A stretch of DNA of 64,000 nucleotides from Pseudomonadota bacterium (GTDB taxonomy: Bacteria; Pseudomonadota; Gammaproteobacteria; QQUJ01), in the NCBI GenBank assembly GCA_008501635.1, contig QQUJ01000017.1:248001-312000 (forward strand). Direction: 5' to 3'. The notes below the pieces were generated by a model, which saw only the letters and a list, made by a program, of their open reading frames with translations, did not search any database and was not told where the DNA came from. Position 1 is the stretch's first letter. Each line of letters opens with the position of its first letter. Of this stretch, positions 44,691 to 53,973 are shown piece by piece. The position numbers and the translations under genes were made by a program.

Positions 44691-46217
44691 ATGAGTAACT
44701 CGCCCATCATCGCCGCAAAATCGCCTGTCACCATCAATCTCGAGAAAGGAGAGACCTATTATTGGTGTCGTTGTGGACGCTCGGCCAGTCAACCGTTTTG
44801 CGATGGCTCTCACGCTGGCACGGACATCACGCCATTGGCATTTACCGCTGAGACCAGCGGCCCTGCGAATCTGTGCCGCTGCAAAGGCAGCGGCAATCAG
44901 CCGTATTGCGATGGCACTCATGTCAATTTCGCGGCTCTCAATCCTGGGGATCCGGTGCCGGTCTTGAACCGCGATGCCGCGCCCGCAGCCAAGCCCACAC
45001 CGGAAGAACCGACGGTGGCCCGGATCCATGCGCTCGCACGAGACGGCCTTGCCGGATTTGGACACCACGGTGAGATAGGTGCCATGGGTGTGCCACGAAA
45101 AGATCTCCCGCACTGGGACGATATTCAGATTCTCACTGCGCAATTCGCGACCAAGCCGCTGATGGACAACGACCCGGTCGGCACGGAACTTGTAATTGGA
45201 CCGCGGGCCGCCAAACCACTCACGCTGAAGATTCCCCTGTTCGTATCGGACATGAGTTTCGGTTCATTATCGGAGGAGGCAAAGATCGCGCTGGCCCGTG
45301 GCGCGGAAATGGCAGGTACCGGAATATGTTCCGGTGAAGGCGGCTCGCTCCGTGAGGAACGTGAGGCGAACAGTCGGTATTTTTATGAGCTCGCTTCCGC
45401 AAAATTCGGTTGGTCCTGGGATCTGCTCGATGAGGTTCAGGCCTTTCATTTCAAAGGTGGCCAAGGCGCAAAAACCGGCACTGGTGGGCACCTGCCGGCC
45501 GCGAAGGTCACCGAGAAAATCGCGGAAACTCGCGGGATTGAGCCAGGCAAGGACGCGATTTCGCCATCAACCTTTGACACGCCGCGAACCACAAAGGAGT
45601 TTCGCCGTTTTGGCGATGAGGTTCGCGAACGAACCGGCGGAATCCCGATCGGGTTCAAGCTGTCAGCGAATCACATCGAGGCTGATATCGATTTTGCGCT
45701 GGAGGCCGGCGCAGATTACATCATTCTTGACGGCCGCGGTGGTGGTACGGGTGCGGCTCCACTCCTGTTTCGTGATCACATCAGTGTGCCGACCATCCCA
45801 GCACTCGCTCGTGCCAGAGCGCATTTGGACCGCAAGGCCGGCCGGGAAGTCACCTTGATCATCACCGGCGGTTTGCGGATGCCGGAGGATTTCATCAAAG
45901 CGATGGCTTTAGGCGCTGACGGGATTGCGCTGGCAAACTCTGCTATCCAGGCTGTTGGTTGTGTTGCGGCGCGTATTTGCCATACCAACAACTGTCCAAC
46001 CGGAATTGCAACGCAAAAGCCGGAGTTGCGACGCCGGCTCGATGTTGCGGTTGGTGCGAAACAGTTGGCCAGTTTTTTTGACGCCTCGACCCGTCTCATG
46101 CAGGTAATGGCTCGGGCCTGCGGACACACTCATCTGTCAGATTTTTGCAAGACGGATTTGACGACCTGGAAACTCGAGATGGCAGCGCTGTCCGGCATCG
46201 CGTTCGGTGGCTTATGA
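44691..46217 (+). CDS. Fusion of two CDGSH iron-sulfur domains and a glutamate-synthase-like FMN domain
   Basis: The 508-residue protein starts with two CDGSH motifs: Cys26, Cys28, Cys37 and His41, and Cys62, Cys64, Cys73 and His77. Each can hold a [2Fe-2S] cluster. From about residue 100 it resembles the central FMN domain of glutamate synthase, with LDGRGGGTGAAP for flavin and CHTNNCPTGIATQ for a [3Fe-4S] site. The glutaminase domain is missing, so it cannot be a normal glutamate synthase. The electron donor and substrate are not known. It is a lone gene preceded by the MITE. Confidence 0.85.
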   Translation: MSNSPIIAAKSPVTINLEKGETYYWCRCGRSASQPFCDGSHAGTDITPLAFTAETSGPANLCRCKGSGNQPYCDGTHVNFAALNPGDPVPVLNRDAAPAAKPTPEEPTVARIHALARDGLAGFGHHGEIGAMGVPRKDLPHWDDIQILTAQFATKPLMDNDPVGTELVIGPRAAKPLTLKIPLFVSDMSFGSLSEEAKIALARGAEMAGTGICSGEGGSLREEREANSRYFYELASAKFGWSWDLLDEVQAFHFKGGQGAKTGTGGHLPAAKVTEKIAETRGIEPGKDAISPSTFDTPRTTKEFRRFGDEVRERTGGIPIGFKLSANHIEADIDFALEAGADYIILDGRGGGTGAAPLLFRDHISVPTIPALARARAHLDRKAGREVTLIITGGLRMPEDFIKAMALGADGIALANSAIQAVGCVAARICHTNNCPTGIATQKPELRRRLDVAVGAKQLASFFDASTRLMQVMARACGHTHLSDFCKTDLTTWKLEMAALSGIAFGGL

Positions 46218-46703
46218 GTCTGTATTCGTCGTGATAAGGGGACCGGCCCCCTTTAATGGACCTTGAAAGTAAATCCGCCCCGTTTTCCCCATCCCCTTTT
46301 TCCCCAGTCCTCATCGGATCCAATCACAACAGAAGATAAACCTGTAACCTTTCTATGCACAGCAGGTAGGTTGGGTTAGCGCAGCGTAACCCAACGTCCT
46401 TCTTCTTGCTCTCGGAAAATCTGCGTCAGAGAGGAATTGTTTCTGATATTAGACTTTATTGCTCTCTGAGCCGGGTTTTCGCTCATTTGTACGGTTGATT
46501 TCTTCGAACACCGAGCTCTCGCGCGATCTCGCTGGATGTCTTGTGTTTAGCTCTTGCACGGCTTTCTTTTCGTCGTCATTTGAACACACCGGGCAGCGAT
46601 CATTGTTGCTGATTACAGCCGAAAGGGGTCAAAGCCCTTTTGCCGTTCATTCTGATTCGGTCAGGGGATCCGCCGTCTCAACGCGCCACCGTGCCAGGAC
46701 GAA
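46218..46703. other. Gene-free gap with a weak hairpin and a repeat
   Basis: No supported gene. A short hairpin AAGGGG / CCCCTT (46236-46253) directly after the fusion gene may act in termination. A GTAGGTTGGGTTAGCGCAGC repeat is at 46366-46395. Confidence 0.5.
46366..46395. repeat. Third copy of the GTAGGTTGGGTTAGCG repeat
   Basis: A 30-bp copy that is itself a palindrome (TTGGGTTAGCGC with GTAACCCAA). It is of the same family as the pair at 44216-44314. Confidence 0.75.
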
Positions 46704-47450
46704 TTAGAAGTTTGAAAGACCTGCACTCGCCTTGAGTTGCGCCTCAGCATGCCAGCAGCGCAACCGCTCCACATCCACCCGATCCGCTTCCAGATCATCG
46801 ACCACCGCTACGGCACCCGCGACACCATCGTCCTGGGTGTAGCGACTCCGCGTAACGACGGTGGGAATGCCCGCACCCAGCGCGGCACGCAGGCCGTTGG
46901 CGGAATCCTCGATAGCCAGACACGCCCTGGGCGGGAGGTCGAGCTGTTCGAGCACCCAGCGATAGACATCGGGCGCGGGTTTCTTGGCGGCGGCCTGTTC
47001 GCCGGCGCCGATCACTTCGAAGCGCTCGCGACCGCCCGTGCCGAGCGTGACGTCGAGTAACGCGAGCACATTGCTCATGCCGGTGGTGGTGGCGATGGCC
47101 AGACGCAGCCCCGCCGCCTGCGCCTCGTCGAGCAGGCGACGCACGCCGGGGCGCAATGCCACTTCACCGGCCGCGACCCGTTCCGCGTAGCGGCGGGTCT
47201 TGTCGGCGTGAAGGGTGGCGATGAGTGCATCGAGATCGGGGTCGGCAAGGAACTCGGGCTGCAGCATGGCGAGGTAGTGGCGGATGCGTTCGCGGCCACC
47301 GGCCACGGCGAGCAGTCGCAGGTAGAGGGACGGGTCCCAGTACCAGGCGAAACCGGCGGCCTGGAAGGCGTCGTTGAAGGCGTGGCGGTGTGCCTCTTCG
47401 GTTTCGGCGAGGGTGCCGTCGACGTCGAAGATCAGGGCTTGCAAAGTCAT
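46704..47450 (-). CDS. cbbY: CbbY-type HAD phosphatase
   Basis: The 248-residue protein has the HAD motif DVDGTLAETEEAHRHAFNDA (Asp nucleophile and acid Asp), the ATTTG segment as motif II, and KPAPDVYRW plus EDSANG as motifs III and IV. CbbY clears xylulose-1,5-bisphosphate, a misfire product that blocks RuBisCO. Its position after cbbLSQO supports this role. The 160 bp gap to the preceding small gene may separate it from the operon or hold an internal promoter. Confidence 0.87.
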   Translation of the reverse strand: MTLQALIFDVDGTLAETEEAHRHAFNDAFQAAGFAWYWDPSLYLRLLAVAGGRERIRHYLAMLQPEFLADPDLDALIATLHADKTRRYAERVAAGEVALRPGVRRLLDEAQAAGLRLAIATTTGMSNVLALLDVTLGTGGRERFEVIGAGEQAAAKKPAPDVYRWVLEQLDLPPRACLAIEDSANGLRAALGAGIPTVVTRSRYTQDDGVAGAVAVVDDLEADRVDVERLRCWHAEAQLKASAGLSNF

Positions 47451-47610
47451 GGTAGGGTTCCCCTCATCCTAACGTTGGTCGCAGTCATGGATGGCTTCCT
47501 CCCCTCGGGCGCACTGCGTGCGACCAGCGTTGCTCCAGGCAAAGCTGTCTCCCTCAAGGAGCAGGGACCGTAAGGTGATTACAGGCGCGGTTGGTTGGCC
47601 GCTCTCCCGT

Positions 47611-47982
47611 CTATTTGCCTTCGCCCCCTGGATGCAAACGCGTTTGTAGATTCTCGTGCATCAATTCCAGCACCTTGGCACGCAGCTGGCTCGCCATGAA
47701 GTGGTAGTAGTTGAGGGTGCAGCGGACCGGTTCGTGGAGGGCGGCGCGTCCTTCGGGGGCGAATTGCACCCAGGCGAGTATCGGCAGGTCGTACTGGCGT
47801 TGATCGACCACCACCCAGGCGTCGTCTTCCAGAAGCAGCGCCATCTCTTTCAATCCCGGCAGCTCGATACGCAACCGGGTGCCGAAGCGCTGGCGCGCGC
47901 GCCGCCACAGATTGTAGAGCGCGGCCTCGATCTGATCGGGGCGGGTGGCGATGACGGGCAGATCGTCGATACGGGTGGACAT
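47611..47982 (-). CDS. Conserved-looking small protein of the cbb operon
   Basis: The 123-residue protein (MSTRIDDLPVIATRPDQIEA...) has a MALLLEDDAWVVVDQRQYDLP segment and a C-terminal helix-rich stretch (LNYYHFMASQLRAKVLELMH). No family is recognised with certainty. Its start overlaps the cbbO stop by 1 base, so it is translated with cbbO. It may be an accessory of the CbbQO activase; this is inference. Confidence 0.7.
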   Translation of the reverse strand: MSTRIDDLPVIATRPDQIEAALYNLWRRARQRFGTRLRIELPGLKEMALLLEDDAWVVVDQRQYDLPILAWVQFAPEGRAALHEPVRCTLNYYHFMASQLRAKVLELMHENLQTRLHPGGEGK

Positions 47983-50312
47983 CAGCGTGTCAGGCTGGCA
48001 AACAGGGTTGGGAGCTTCTCCGGCAGGCGCTGCACGTTATCGATGATGGTGTAGTGATTGGCGCCGAAGATGCGCTCGACGTAACGGTCGGCGAGCGGAT
48101 CGAGGGTCAGGCAGTAACTGAGCACGCCGGTGCTGCGCAGCTCCTCGGCCGCCTTTTTGGCGTCCATGCGCAGGTACTGCGGATCGCGCTCGTCGATGTC
48201 GGCCGGTTCGCCGTCGGTGACGATAAGCAGCAGCTTGTGGCGCTCGCTGCGCTGCATGAGGTGGCGCCCGGCGTGGCGCATCGCCGCCCCCATGCGCGTT
48301 GAGAGCCCGCCCTGCATGCCCGCCAGGCGACTCTTCACCTCGGCGTCGAAGCGTTGGTCGAAATCCTTGAAGCGGTAGTACTGCACATCGTGACGTCCGT
48401 CGGAGGCGAAGCCATGAATGGCGAAGGGATCGCCGATGCCGGTGATGGCGGTGGCCACCAGCGACGAGGCCTCGCGGGTCAGCTCCAGGATGGTTTTGTC
48501 GGAACCGCGCACCTTTTCGTTGGTGGACTCGGAGAGGTCGAGCAGGATCACCACCGCCAGATCGCGGCGGTTGAGCACGTTGCGCATCGTGATACGCGTG
48601 TCGGGGTGCAGACCCATGCGTACCGCGACCATGGCGTCCACCGCGGCGTTGATATCGAGTTCGTCGCCGTCTTCGAGTTTGCGCTGACGGCTCACTCCCT
48701 GCGGGCGCAGGCGGTCGATGATCTGCTTGATGCGGTGGCTGACGCCCTTGTGCGCGGTGAGCACGTCATCGATCAGCTTGGGATCGGCGCGTCCCTGGCG
48801 GCGTTCGTAAACAGTCGCCCAGTTGGGACGGTGCAGCTGCACCTGGTAGTCCCACTCCTGATAGTGGAAGGGATCGGAGACCGGCTCCTTGCCTTCCATC
48901 TGGTTGTAGGAGACACCCATGTCCTCGTAGGGGAAGAGTTCGCTACCCAGCACCCAGATCTCCTGCGCGTCGTCGCCAGCGTTCTCCACCTCGACCTCGT
49001 TGATGAACTCCATCAGCCCGACGCGCTTGCGCACCTGACGCTGGCTGGCGGGCAGGTAGGCGGAGGACTCGGACCAGTCGTGCTGATTGAGCGACCAGAT
49101 GAAGCGGTTGTCGTCGCGGTAGGGGATGCGCAGTTTTTCCAGGATGCGCAGGCTCGGCATCGCCTGACGCCGCGCGAGCAGATTGAACAGGTCGAGACCG
49201 ATGTGCCAGGCGAACTGGCCGTCCTCGGCGTGCGTGGCGATCTCGTCGTGAAAGCGCGCGACGATGGCGTCGATCTCGTCATCGCCGGTGCGCTCGGCGG
49301 GATCGAGCAGCGCCAGGGCGATCTGCTCGATCAGCGGCAGGCTCTCGTGCTCGATGCTGCCGGACTTGGGCACCGTCATGAGGTCGCGCCACAGGCGGCG
49401 CATGCCGGGAAAGGCCTGGATGGCGCGGTACTCGACGCGCGCATCTTCCACCAGTCCGACGAAGAACTGCTGCGCCGGGGCCAGCGCCTCGGCCGACTGC
49501 GGTTCGGTGGTGTAGACCAGGTGCGCGGCCATGTGGGCGCACATGGCGCGATAGAGATCGAGGCCGCTGAGCCCCGCGATATCGTCCACTGCGTCGGGCA
49601 GATGGAGGGTGCGTGCCTCGATGAAGCAGCGAAAGCCGAGATAGTCCGCCGCCGTGGGGCGCAGGAAGAAGGGGCGGCCCCAGAAGGCGCGCAGGTAGAA
49701 GTTGAGTTTGCGTTGGCTGTCGATGAACAGCGTGCCGCGCCGCTCCTGCTGCAGCACTGCTTTGCTGTCTTCGGTCTCCAGTCCGAAGTAGCCGGCCTGC
49801 TTGGGCAGGTCGCGGCGGTAGGCCTCGGCGCCGAAGTCGGCCCAGCGGCGCAGGCCCGAGAGGGTGAGCTTGCCGAGCAGCTCGTCGAGGTGGTTGAGCA
49901 TCGGCCGCAAGCCGCGCGGGGCGTTGGCGGTGAGGCGGTGCAGCAGTTGCAGGTAGCCGCGCAGCAGTTCCGGGTCGCCGAGGCGGCTGGCGGCGGTGGG
50001 CAGTGTAGCGAAGACCAGGGTCAGTACGCCCCCCGAGGTCATGGAGGCGAGCTTCATCACCGCGTGCACGCAGTCGCGGATCACGTCCTCGCCGCATTCG
50101 CGCGCCACCAGCGGCATCTCTTCAAGATACGTGGTGAGAAGTTGCTGCTCTTTGCCCAGATTGACCAGGCCGCGGGCGCCTTCGAGGTAGTCCTTGAGCC
50201 CGGCGGGGGACATCACCCGCGCCGCTTCGTGGAAGGTGGACTCCAGGGTGTCGGCGAGTTCGGGGACCGCAGCGACCAGTTCGTCCCGGTAGTCGTCCAA
50301 TGTCACGGTCAT
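47982..50312 (-). CDS. cbbO: RuBisCO activase subunit CbbO
   Basis: The 776-residue protein has a C-terminal von Willebrand A domain with the MIDAS motif DLSES (in VVILLDLSESTNEKV) and later IVTDGEPAD. CbbO binds the RuBisCO surface and, with the CbbQ hexamer, removes sugar-phosphate inhibitors. I used the ATG at 50312 (MTVTLDDYRDELV); a longer frame upstream runs through the REP repeat and adds unlike residues. It follows cbbQ after 184 bp containing two repeats. Confidence 0.95.
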   Translation of the reverse strand: MTVTLDDYRDELVAAVPELADTLESTFHEAARVMSPAGLKDYLEGARGLVNLGKEQQLLTTYLEEMPLVARECGEDVIRDCVHAVMKLASMTSGGVLTLVFATLPTAASRLGDPELLRGYLQLLHRLTANAPRGLRPMLNHLDELLGKLTLSGLRRWADFGAEAYRRDLPKQAGYFGLETEDSKAVLQQERRGTLFIDSQRKLNFYLRAFWGRPFFLRPTAADYLGFRCFIEARTLHLPDAVDDIAGLSGLDLYRAMCAHMAAHLVYTTEPQSAEALAPAQQFFVGLVEDARVEYRAIQAFPGMRRLWRDLMTVPKSGSIEHESLPLIEQIALALLDPAERTGDDEIDAIVARFHDEIATHAEDGQFAWHIGLDLFNLLARRQAMPSLRILEKLRIPYRDDNRFIWSLNQHDWSESSAYLPASQRQVRKRVGLMEFINEVEVENAGDDAQEIWVLGSELFPYEDMGVSYNQMEGKEPVSDPFHYQEWDYQVQLHRPNWATVYERRQGRADPKLIDDVLTAHKGVSHRIKQIIDRLRPQGVSRQRKLEDGDELDINAAVDAMVAVRMGLHPDTRITMRNVLNRRDLAVVILLDLSESTNEKVRGSDKTILELTREASSLVATAITGIGDPFAIHGFASDGRHDVQYYRFKDFDQRFDAEVKSRLAGMQGGLSTRMGAAMRHAGRHLMQRSERHKLLLIVTDGEPADIDERDPQYLRMDAKKAAEELRSTGVLSYCLTLDPLADRYVERIFGANHYTIIDNVQRLPEKLPTLFASLTR

Positions 50313-50329
50313 GGTGTGTTTACCTGGCC

Positions 50330-50484
50330 GTAGGAGCGGCGGAAGCTGCGAATGGGTAGATTGAATTCTTTCAACGCCAAGACGCGAAGACGCAAAGGGT
50401 TTGTTTTTCCTGGCGCGCTTGGCGTCTTCGCGTCTTGGTGCAAAATCGACCTCAATAAACACTCGCGGCTGCCGCCGCTCCTAC
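50330..50484. repeat. REP pair and inner repeat between cbbQ and cbbO
   Basis: A REP copy at 50330-50352 and an inverted copy at 50463-50484 enclose an inverted repeat at 50370-50445 (ACGCCAAGACGCGAAGACGC and GGCGTCTTCGCGTCTTGGTG). The structure resembles the gap between boxD and the hydratase. Confidence 0.8.
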
Positions 50485-50496
50485 GGTTGGTTCTGC

Positions 50497-51300
50497 TCAT
50501 CCGAAGAAGGTCTTGACCGCCGCATCCAGCGTGTCGCGCATATCGGGATCGTCGGTCAGCGGCTCGACCAGCGCCATCTCGCAGGCGGCCACCGGTGCGA
50601 TGCCTTTGTTGATCAGCTGCCCGGCGTAGATCAGCAGGCGGGTGGACATGCCCTCGTCGAGGCCGTGGCCCTTGAGGTTGCGGCTGCGCTGGGCGATCTG
50701 CACCAGACGCTCGGCGGTGGGGGCATCCACGCCGGCCTCGTGACTGACGATCTCGCACTCGACCTCGGTGGGTGGGTAGTCGAAGGACATGGCGCCAAAG
50801 CGCTGCTTGGTCGACTGCTTGAGGTCCTTCATCAGGCTCTGGTAGCCGGGGTTGTAGGAGATGACGATCTGGAAATCGGGATGCGCCTGCACCAGCTCGC
50901 CCTTCTTCTCCAACGGCAGCATGCGGCGGTGATCGGTGAGCGGATGGATCACCACGGTGGTGTCCTGGCGTGCCTCCACCACTTCGTCGAGGTAACAGAT
51001 CGCACCGAGGCGCGCCGCGGTGGTGAGCGGGCCGTCCTGCCAGCGGGTGCCGTTGATATCGAGCAGGAAGCGCCCGATCAGGTCGGAGGCGGTCATGTCC
51101 TCGTTGCAGGCCACGGTGATCAGCGGCTTGCCGAGCTTCCAGGCCATGTACTCGACGAAGCGCGATTTGCCGCAACCGGTCGGGCCCTTGAGCATCACCG
51201 GCATGCGCGCTGCGTAAGCGGCCTCGTACTTGGCGATCTCGTCGCCGACCGGGCGGTAGAAGGGTTCGTTGGCTATTTGGTACTGGTCAAGGTCGCTCAC
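50497..51300 (-). CDS. cbbQ: RuBisCO activase subunit CbbQ
   Basis: The 267-residue MoxR-type AAA+ ATPase has the Walker A motif [10 protein letters not shown] and the Walker B-like [12 protein letters not shown], with a later SYNPGYQ sensor stretch. It drives inhibitor removal from form I RuBisCO with CbbO. The GTG at 51300 ([17 protein letters not shown]) matches the usual N-terminus; the ATG at 51381 would run through a repeat. A 222-bp gap with repeats separates it from cbbS. Confidence 0.95.
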   Translation of the reverse strand: MSDLDQYQIANEPFYRPVGDEIAKYEAAYAARMPVMLKGPTGCGKSRFVEYMAWKLGKPLITVACNEDMTASDLIGRFLLDINGTRWQDGPLTTAARLGAICYLDEVVEARQDTTVVIHPLTDHRRMLPLEKKGELVQAHPDFQIVISYNPGYQSLMKDLKQSTKQRFGAMSFDYPPTEVECEIVSHEAGVDAPTAERLVQIAQRSRNLKGHGLDEGMSTRLLIYAGQLINKGIAPVAACEMALVEPLTDDPDMRDTLDAAVKTFFG

Positions 51301-51340
51301 GGTGGGATTCCAGGGCTGAGATGGGGGGACGGCTGAGAAT

Positions 51341-51429
51341 CCCCTCTCCTGCCGGGAGAGGGTCAGGGTGAGGGGATTCACGACTCAAACCACCCTCATC
51401 CCAACCTTCTCCCCGAGGGAGAAGGGGTG
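51341..51429. repeat. Dispersed repeat between cbbS and cbbQ
   Basis: Two related motifs lie together: TCCCCTCTCCTGCCGGGAGA (near 51349) with GGGTCAGGGTGAGGGGATTC, and CCCTCATCCCAACCTTCTCC (near 51393) with GGGAGAAGGGGTG. Each can form a hairpin. It is a common type of intergenic repeat and may affect the cbbS-cbbQ message. Confidence 0.6.
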
Positions 51430-51521
51430 AACTGCGAATCGACGAAATCCGTTCGATACGGGTCATTTCTCAGGGCCGGCGGCGGGCGGTGCGGGACCGC
51501 CCGCCGCCGGCCAACGTGACT

Positions 51522-51881
51522 TCAGGCCTCGATGGGCGCGCGATAGACGATCATGTTCGCGCCCTGGGACTGCGCGACGTTGTCGTAGCCGATCAGGCGC
51601 ACGTGGTGTCCCGGGTTGGCCTTCTTGCACGCCTCGATCTCGGTGAGGATGCGGTCGACGTCGGATTCACCGAACATCGGCAGCTTCCACATGTACCAGT
51701 AGTTGCTGCTGGCGTGCATCGGCTCGCTGTGCTCGATGGCCGGATTCCAGCCCTGCTGCACGATGTACTGGATCTGCTTGCGGATCTGGTCGGCATCCAT
51801 CGGCGGCAGATACGAAAAGGTGCCCAGCTTGCGGCTGCTCGGGTCCGACAGGCGGGATGCGTAGTCTTGGGGTTCGCTCAT
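51522..51881 (-). CDS. cbbS: RuBisCO small subunit, form IA
   Basis: The 119-residue protein has [20 protein letters not shown] at the start and the [12 protein letters not shown] segment of the CbbS family, and [11 protein letters not shown]. It assembles as L8S8 with CbbL. The ATG at 51881 (MSEPQDY) is preceded by AAGGAATTG; an upstream ATG at 51911 is in frame but the extra ten residues are unusual. It is 69 bp after cbbL, with a REP in the gap. Confidence 0.96.
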   Translation of the reverse strand: MSEPQDYASRLSDPSSRKLGTFSYLPPMDADQIRKQIQYIVQQGWNPAIEHSEPMHASSNYWYMWKLPMFGESDVDRILTEIEACKKANPGHHVRLIGYDNVAQSQGANMIVYRAPIEA

Positions 51882-51931
51882 TTCAATTCCTTCATGGCTT
51901 GGCGTGTTCAAGGAGCGCCTTGCGGCGCGAC

Positions 51932-51954
51932 TTCGCGGCTGCCGCCGCTCCTAC
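51932..51954 (-). repeat. REP copy overlapping the cbbL stop codon
   Basis: TTCGCGGCTGCCGCCGCTCC (then TAC) is a clean inverted REP copy. Its outer TAG, read on the minus strand, is the cbbL stop codon (51951-51953). It sits between cbbL and cbbS and can fold as a hairpin in the message, which may set the ratio or stability of the two messages. Confidence 0.88.
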
Positions 51955-53369
51955 TTGTGCGAGATGTCGAGCTTGTCGACGGTGTCGAACTCGAACTTGA
52001 TCTCTTTCCAGGTCTCCATGGCCATCTTCAACTCGGCGCTCGATTTGGCGGCGGTGGTGAGGATCTCCTTGCCCTCCTTCTCCAGTTCGCGGCCCTCGTT
52101 GCGAGCCTGCACGCAGGCCTCCAGCGCGACGCGGTTGGCCGCGGCGCCGGCTGCGTTGCCCCACGGATGACCCAGGGTGCCGCCACCGAACTGCAGGATC
52201 GAGTTGTCGCCGAAGATGGAGACCAGTGCCGGCATGTGCCAGACATGGATGCCGCCGGAGGCGACCGGGAACAGGCCGGGCATCTGGCCCCAGTCCTGAT
52301 CGAAGAAGATACCCTTGGCGCGATCTTCCTTGTTGAAACGGTCGCGCATCATGCCGATCCAGCCGATGGTGGCCTCGCGGTCGCCCTCGAGCTTGCCCAC
52401 CACCGTGCCGGAGTGCAGGTGATCACCACCCAGCAGGCGCAGCAGCTTGGTCAGCACGCGGAAGTTGATACCGTGACGCGGGTTGCGGTCGAGCACGGCG
52501 TGCATGGCGCGATGGACGTGCAGCAGCATGCCGTTGTCGCGGCACCAGCGCGACAGGCTCGAATGCGCGGCCCAGCCCAGTGTCAGGTAGTCGGACATGA
52601 TGATCGGCGAGCCGATCTCCTTGGCGAACTCGGCGCGCTTGTACATCTCCTCGACGTTGGGCGCGGTGACGTTCAGGTAGTGACCCTTGCGCTCGCCGGT
52701 CTCCTTCTCGGCCTTCTCGATGGCCTCCTGGCAGAAGGAGAAGCGGTCGCGCCAGCGCATGAAGGGCTGCGAGTTGACGTTCTCGTCGTCCTTGGTGAAA
52801 TCCAGGCCGCCGCGCAGGCACTCGTAGACGGCGCGGCCGTAGTTCTTGGCCGACAGACCGAGCTTGGGCTTGATGGTGCAGCCGAGCAGCGGACGGCCGT
52901 ACTTGTCGAGCTTGTCGCGCTCGACCTGGATGCCGTGGGGCGGGCCGTCGCAGGTGGTGACGAACCAGAGTGGGAAGCGAATGTCTTCCAGGCGCAGCGA
53001 GCGCACCGCCTTGAAGCCGAACACGTTGCCGACCAGCGAGGTGAAGACATTGACGATCGAGCCCTCTTCGAAGAGGCCCATGGGGTAGGCGATGAAGGCA
53101 AAGAAGGCCTCATCGTCGCCCGGCACGTCCTCGATGGCGTAGGCGCGGCCCTTGTAGTAGTCGAGGTCGGTCAGCAGGTCGGTCCACACGGTGGTCCAGG
53201 TACCGGTCGAGGACTCGGCGGCTACGGCGGCGGCGGCCTCCTCGCGGGGTACGCCGGCTTGAGGCACCACCTTGAAGCAGGCCAGGACATCACTCTCTTT
53301 GGGCGTGTAGTTCGGATCCCAATACGTTTCGCGGTACTCTTTTACGCCCGCTTGATAGGTCTTAGCCAT
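51951..53369 (-). CDS. cbbL: RuBisCO large subunit, form IA
   Basis: The 472-residue enzyme fixes CO2 to ribulose bisphosphate. [20 protein letters not shown] holds the catalytic Lys167, and [10 protein letters not shown] the carbamylated Lys193 (equivalent to Lys201). HVHRAMHAV and [15 protein letters not shown] (loop 6 Lys) are also present. Linked cbbQ/cbbO, with no carboxysome genes in view, point to the noncarboxysomal IAq type. The ATG at 53369 has GAGGAGGC before it. The C-terminus ends KLDISHK, with the stop given by a REP. Confidence 0.98.
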   Translation of the reverse strand: MAKTYQAGVKEYRETYWDPNYTPKESDVLACFKVVPQAGVPREEAAAAVAAESSTGTWTTVWTDLLTDLDYYKGRAYAIEDVPGDDEAFFAFIAYPMGLFEEGSIVNVFTSLVGNVFGFKAVRSLRLEDIRFPLWFVTTCDGPPHGIQVERDKLDKYGRPLLGCTIKPKLGLSAKNYGRAVYECLRGGLDFTKDDENVNSQPFMRWRDRFSFCQEAIEKAEKETGERKGHYLNVTAPNVEEMYKRAEFAKEIGSPIIMSDYLTLGWAAHSSLSRWCRDNGMLLHVHRAMHAVLDRNPRHGINFRVLTKLLRLLGGDHLHSGTVVGKLEGDREATIGWIGMMRDRFNKEDRAKGIFFDQDWGQMPGLFPVASGGIHVWHMPALVSIFGDNSILQFGGGTLGHPWGNAAGAAANRVALEACVQARNEGRELEKEGKEILTTAAKSSAELKMAMETWKEIKFEFDTVDKLDISHK

Positions 53370-53624
53370 TCGTGGCCTCCTCGGATTGAATATCGACGGT
53401 CATTCTCTGGGTGGCGCACCCGCAGTGTCGCAGATGTGCTGTATTCAGGGGTACGATTATTAAGGTCTTTAGGCATAAATGAAAATAGATATTAATAATA
53501 TTTAACATTTGTTTTTACTTATGTATCGGTTACACTGCTTTTTCACCTCGCCGATGCGGATTTGAAGAGTGGGTCGTCGCGCCGTGGTGAGGTGGATGGC
53601 ATCGTCCAGGATAGGTGAGCTTTT
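53370..53624. promoter_or_regulatory. cbb operon control region
   Basis: No gene is seen in this gap between the divergent cbbL and Rieske genes. The stretch 53474-53520 is very AT-rich (TATTAATAATATTTAACATT) and stands out from the surroundings. CbbR-type sites have a TNA-N7-TNA pattern, which could be placed here, but CbbR is not encoded in the window. The assignment is weak. Confidence 0.35.
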
Positions 53625-53963
53625 ATGCGCGAGCTTTGTCATTTGCAGGACCTGGTGGATGCCAAAACGAAGGGATTCGAGCTCGAGGTCGGTGAGGAAT
53701 CCGTCGCTATCCTCCTCGCGTTCCGGGATGGCGCCGTCTACGCCTATCGCAATGCCTGCCCTCATGTGGGCACACCGCTCAACTGGCTGCCCGATCAGTT
53801 CCTCGATAGCGAGGAACAGTACCTCCAATGCGCCACCCATGGCGCCCTGTTTCGCATTCACGACGGCTACTGTGAGTATGGCCCCTGCGCCGGTGACTCA
53901 CTGCAGGCGGAAGCGGTTACCGTAACCGACCACAGGGTCTACTGGGTGGATGGAGACGCGTAA
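53625..53963 (+). CDS. Rieske [2Fe-2S] domain protein
   Basis: The 112-residue protein is a single Rieske domain: Cys45 and His47 in CPHVG, and Cys69 and His72 in CATHG. This small ferredoxin-like type passes electrons to an oxygenase or other partner; none is next to it. It lies divergent from cbbL and convergent with ybaK. The ATG at 53625 has GGTGAGC before it. Confidence 0.9.
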   Translation: MRELCHLQDLVDAKTKGFELEVGEESVAILLAFRDGAVYAYRNACPHVGTPLNWLPDQFLDSEEQYLQCATHGALFRIHDGYCEYGPCAGDSLQAEAVTVTDHRVYWVDGDA

Positions 53964-53973
53964 GCGACGGACG

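Noticed and set aside
46459-46707. An 82-residue open frame
   Set aside because: No ribosome binding site and an unnatural composition; it lies in a gene-free gap.
48354-50333. A 659-residue open frame opposite cbbO
   Set aside because: It is a shadow of the GC-rich cbbO gene, has no family features, and CbbO is clearly the real gene.
51489-53495. A 668-residue open frame opposite cbbL and cbbS
   Set aside because: It crosses two genes on the other strand and has a low-complexity composition typical of antisense frames.
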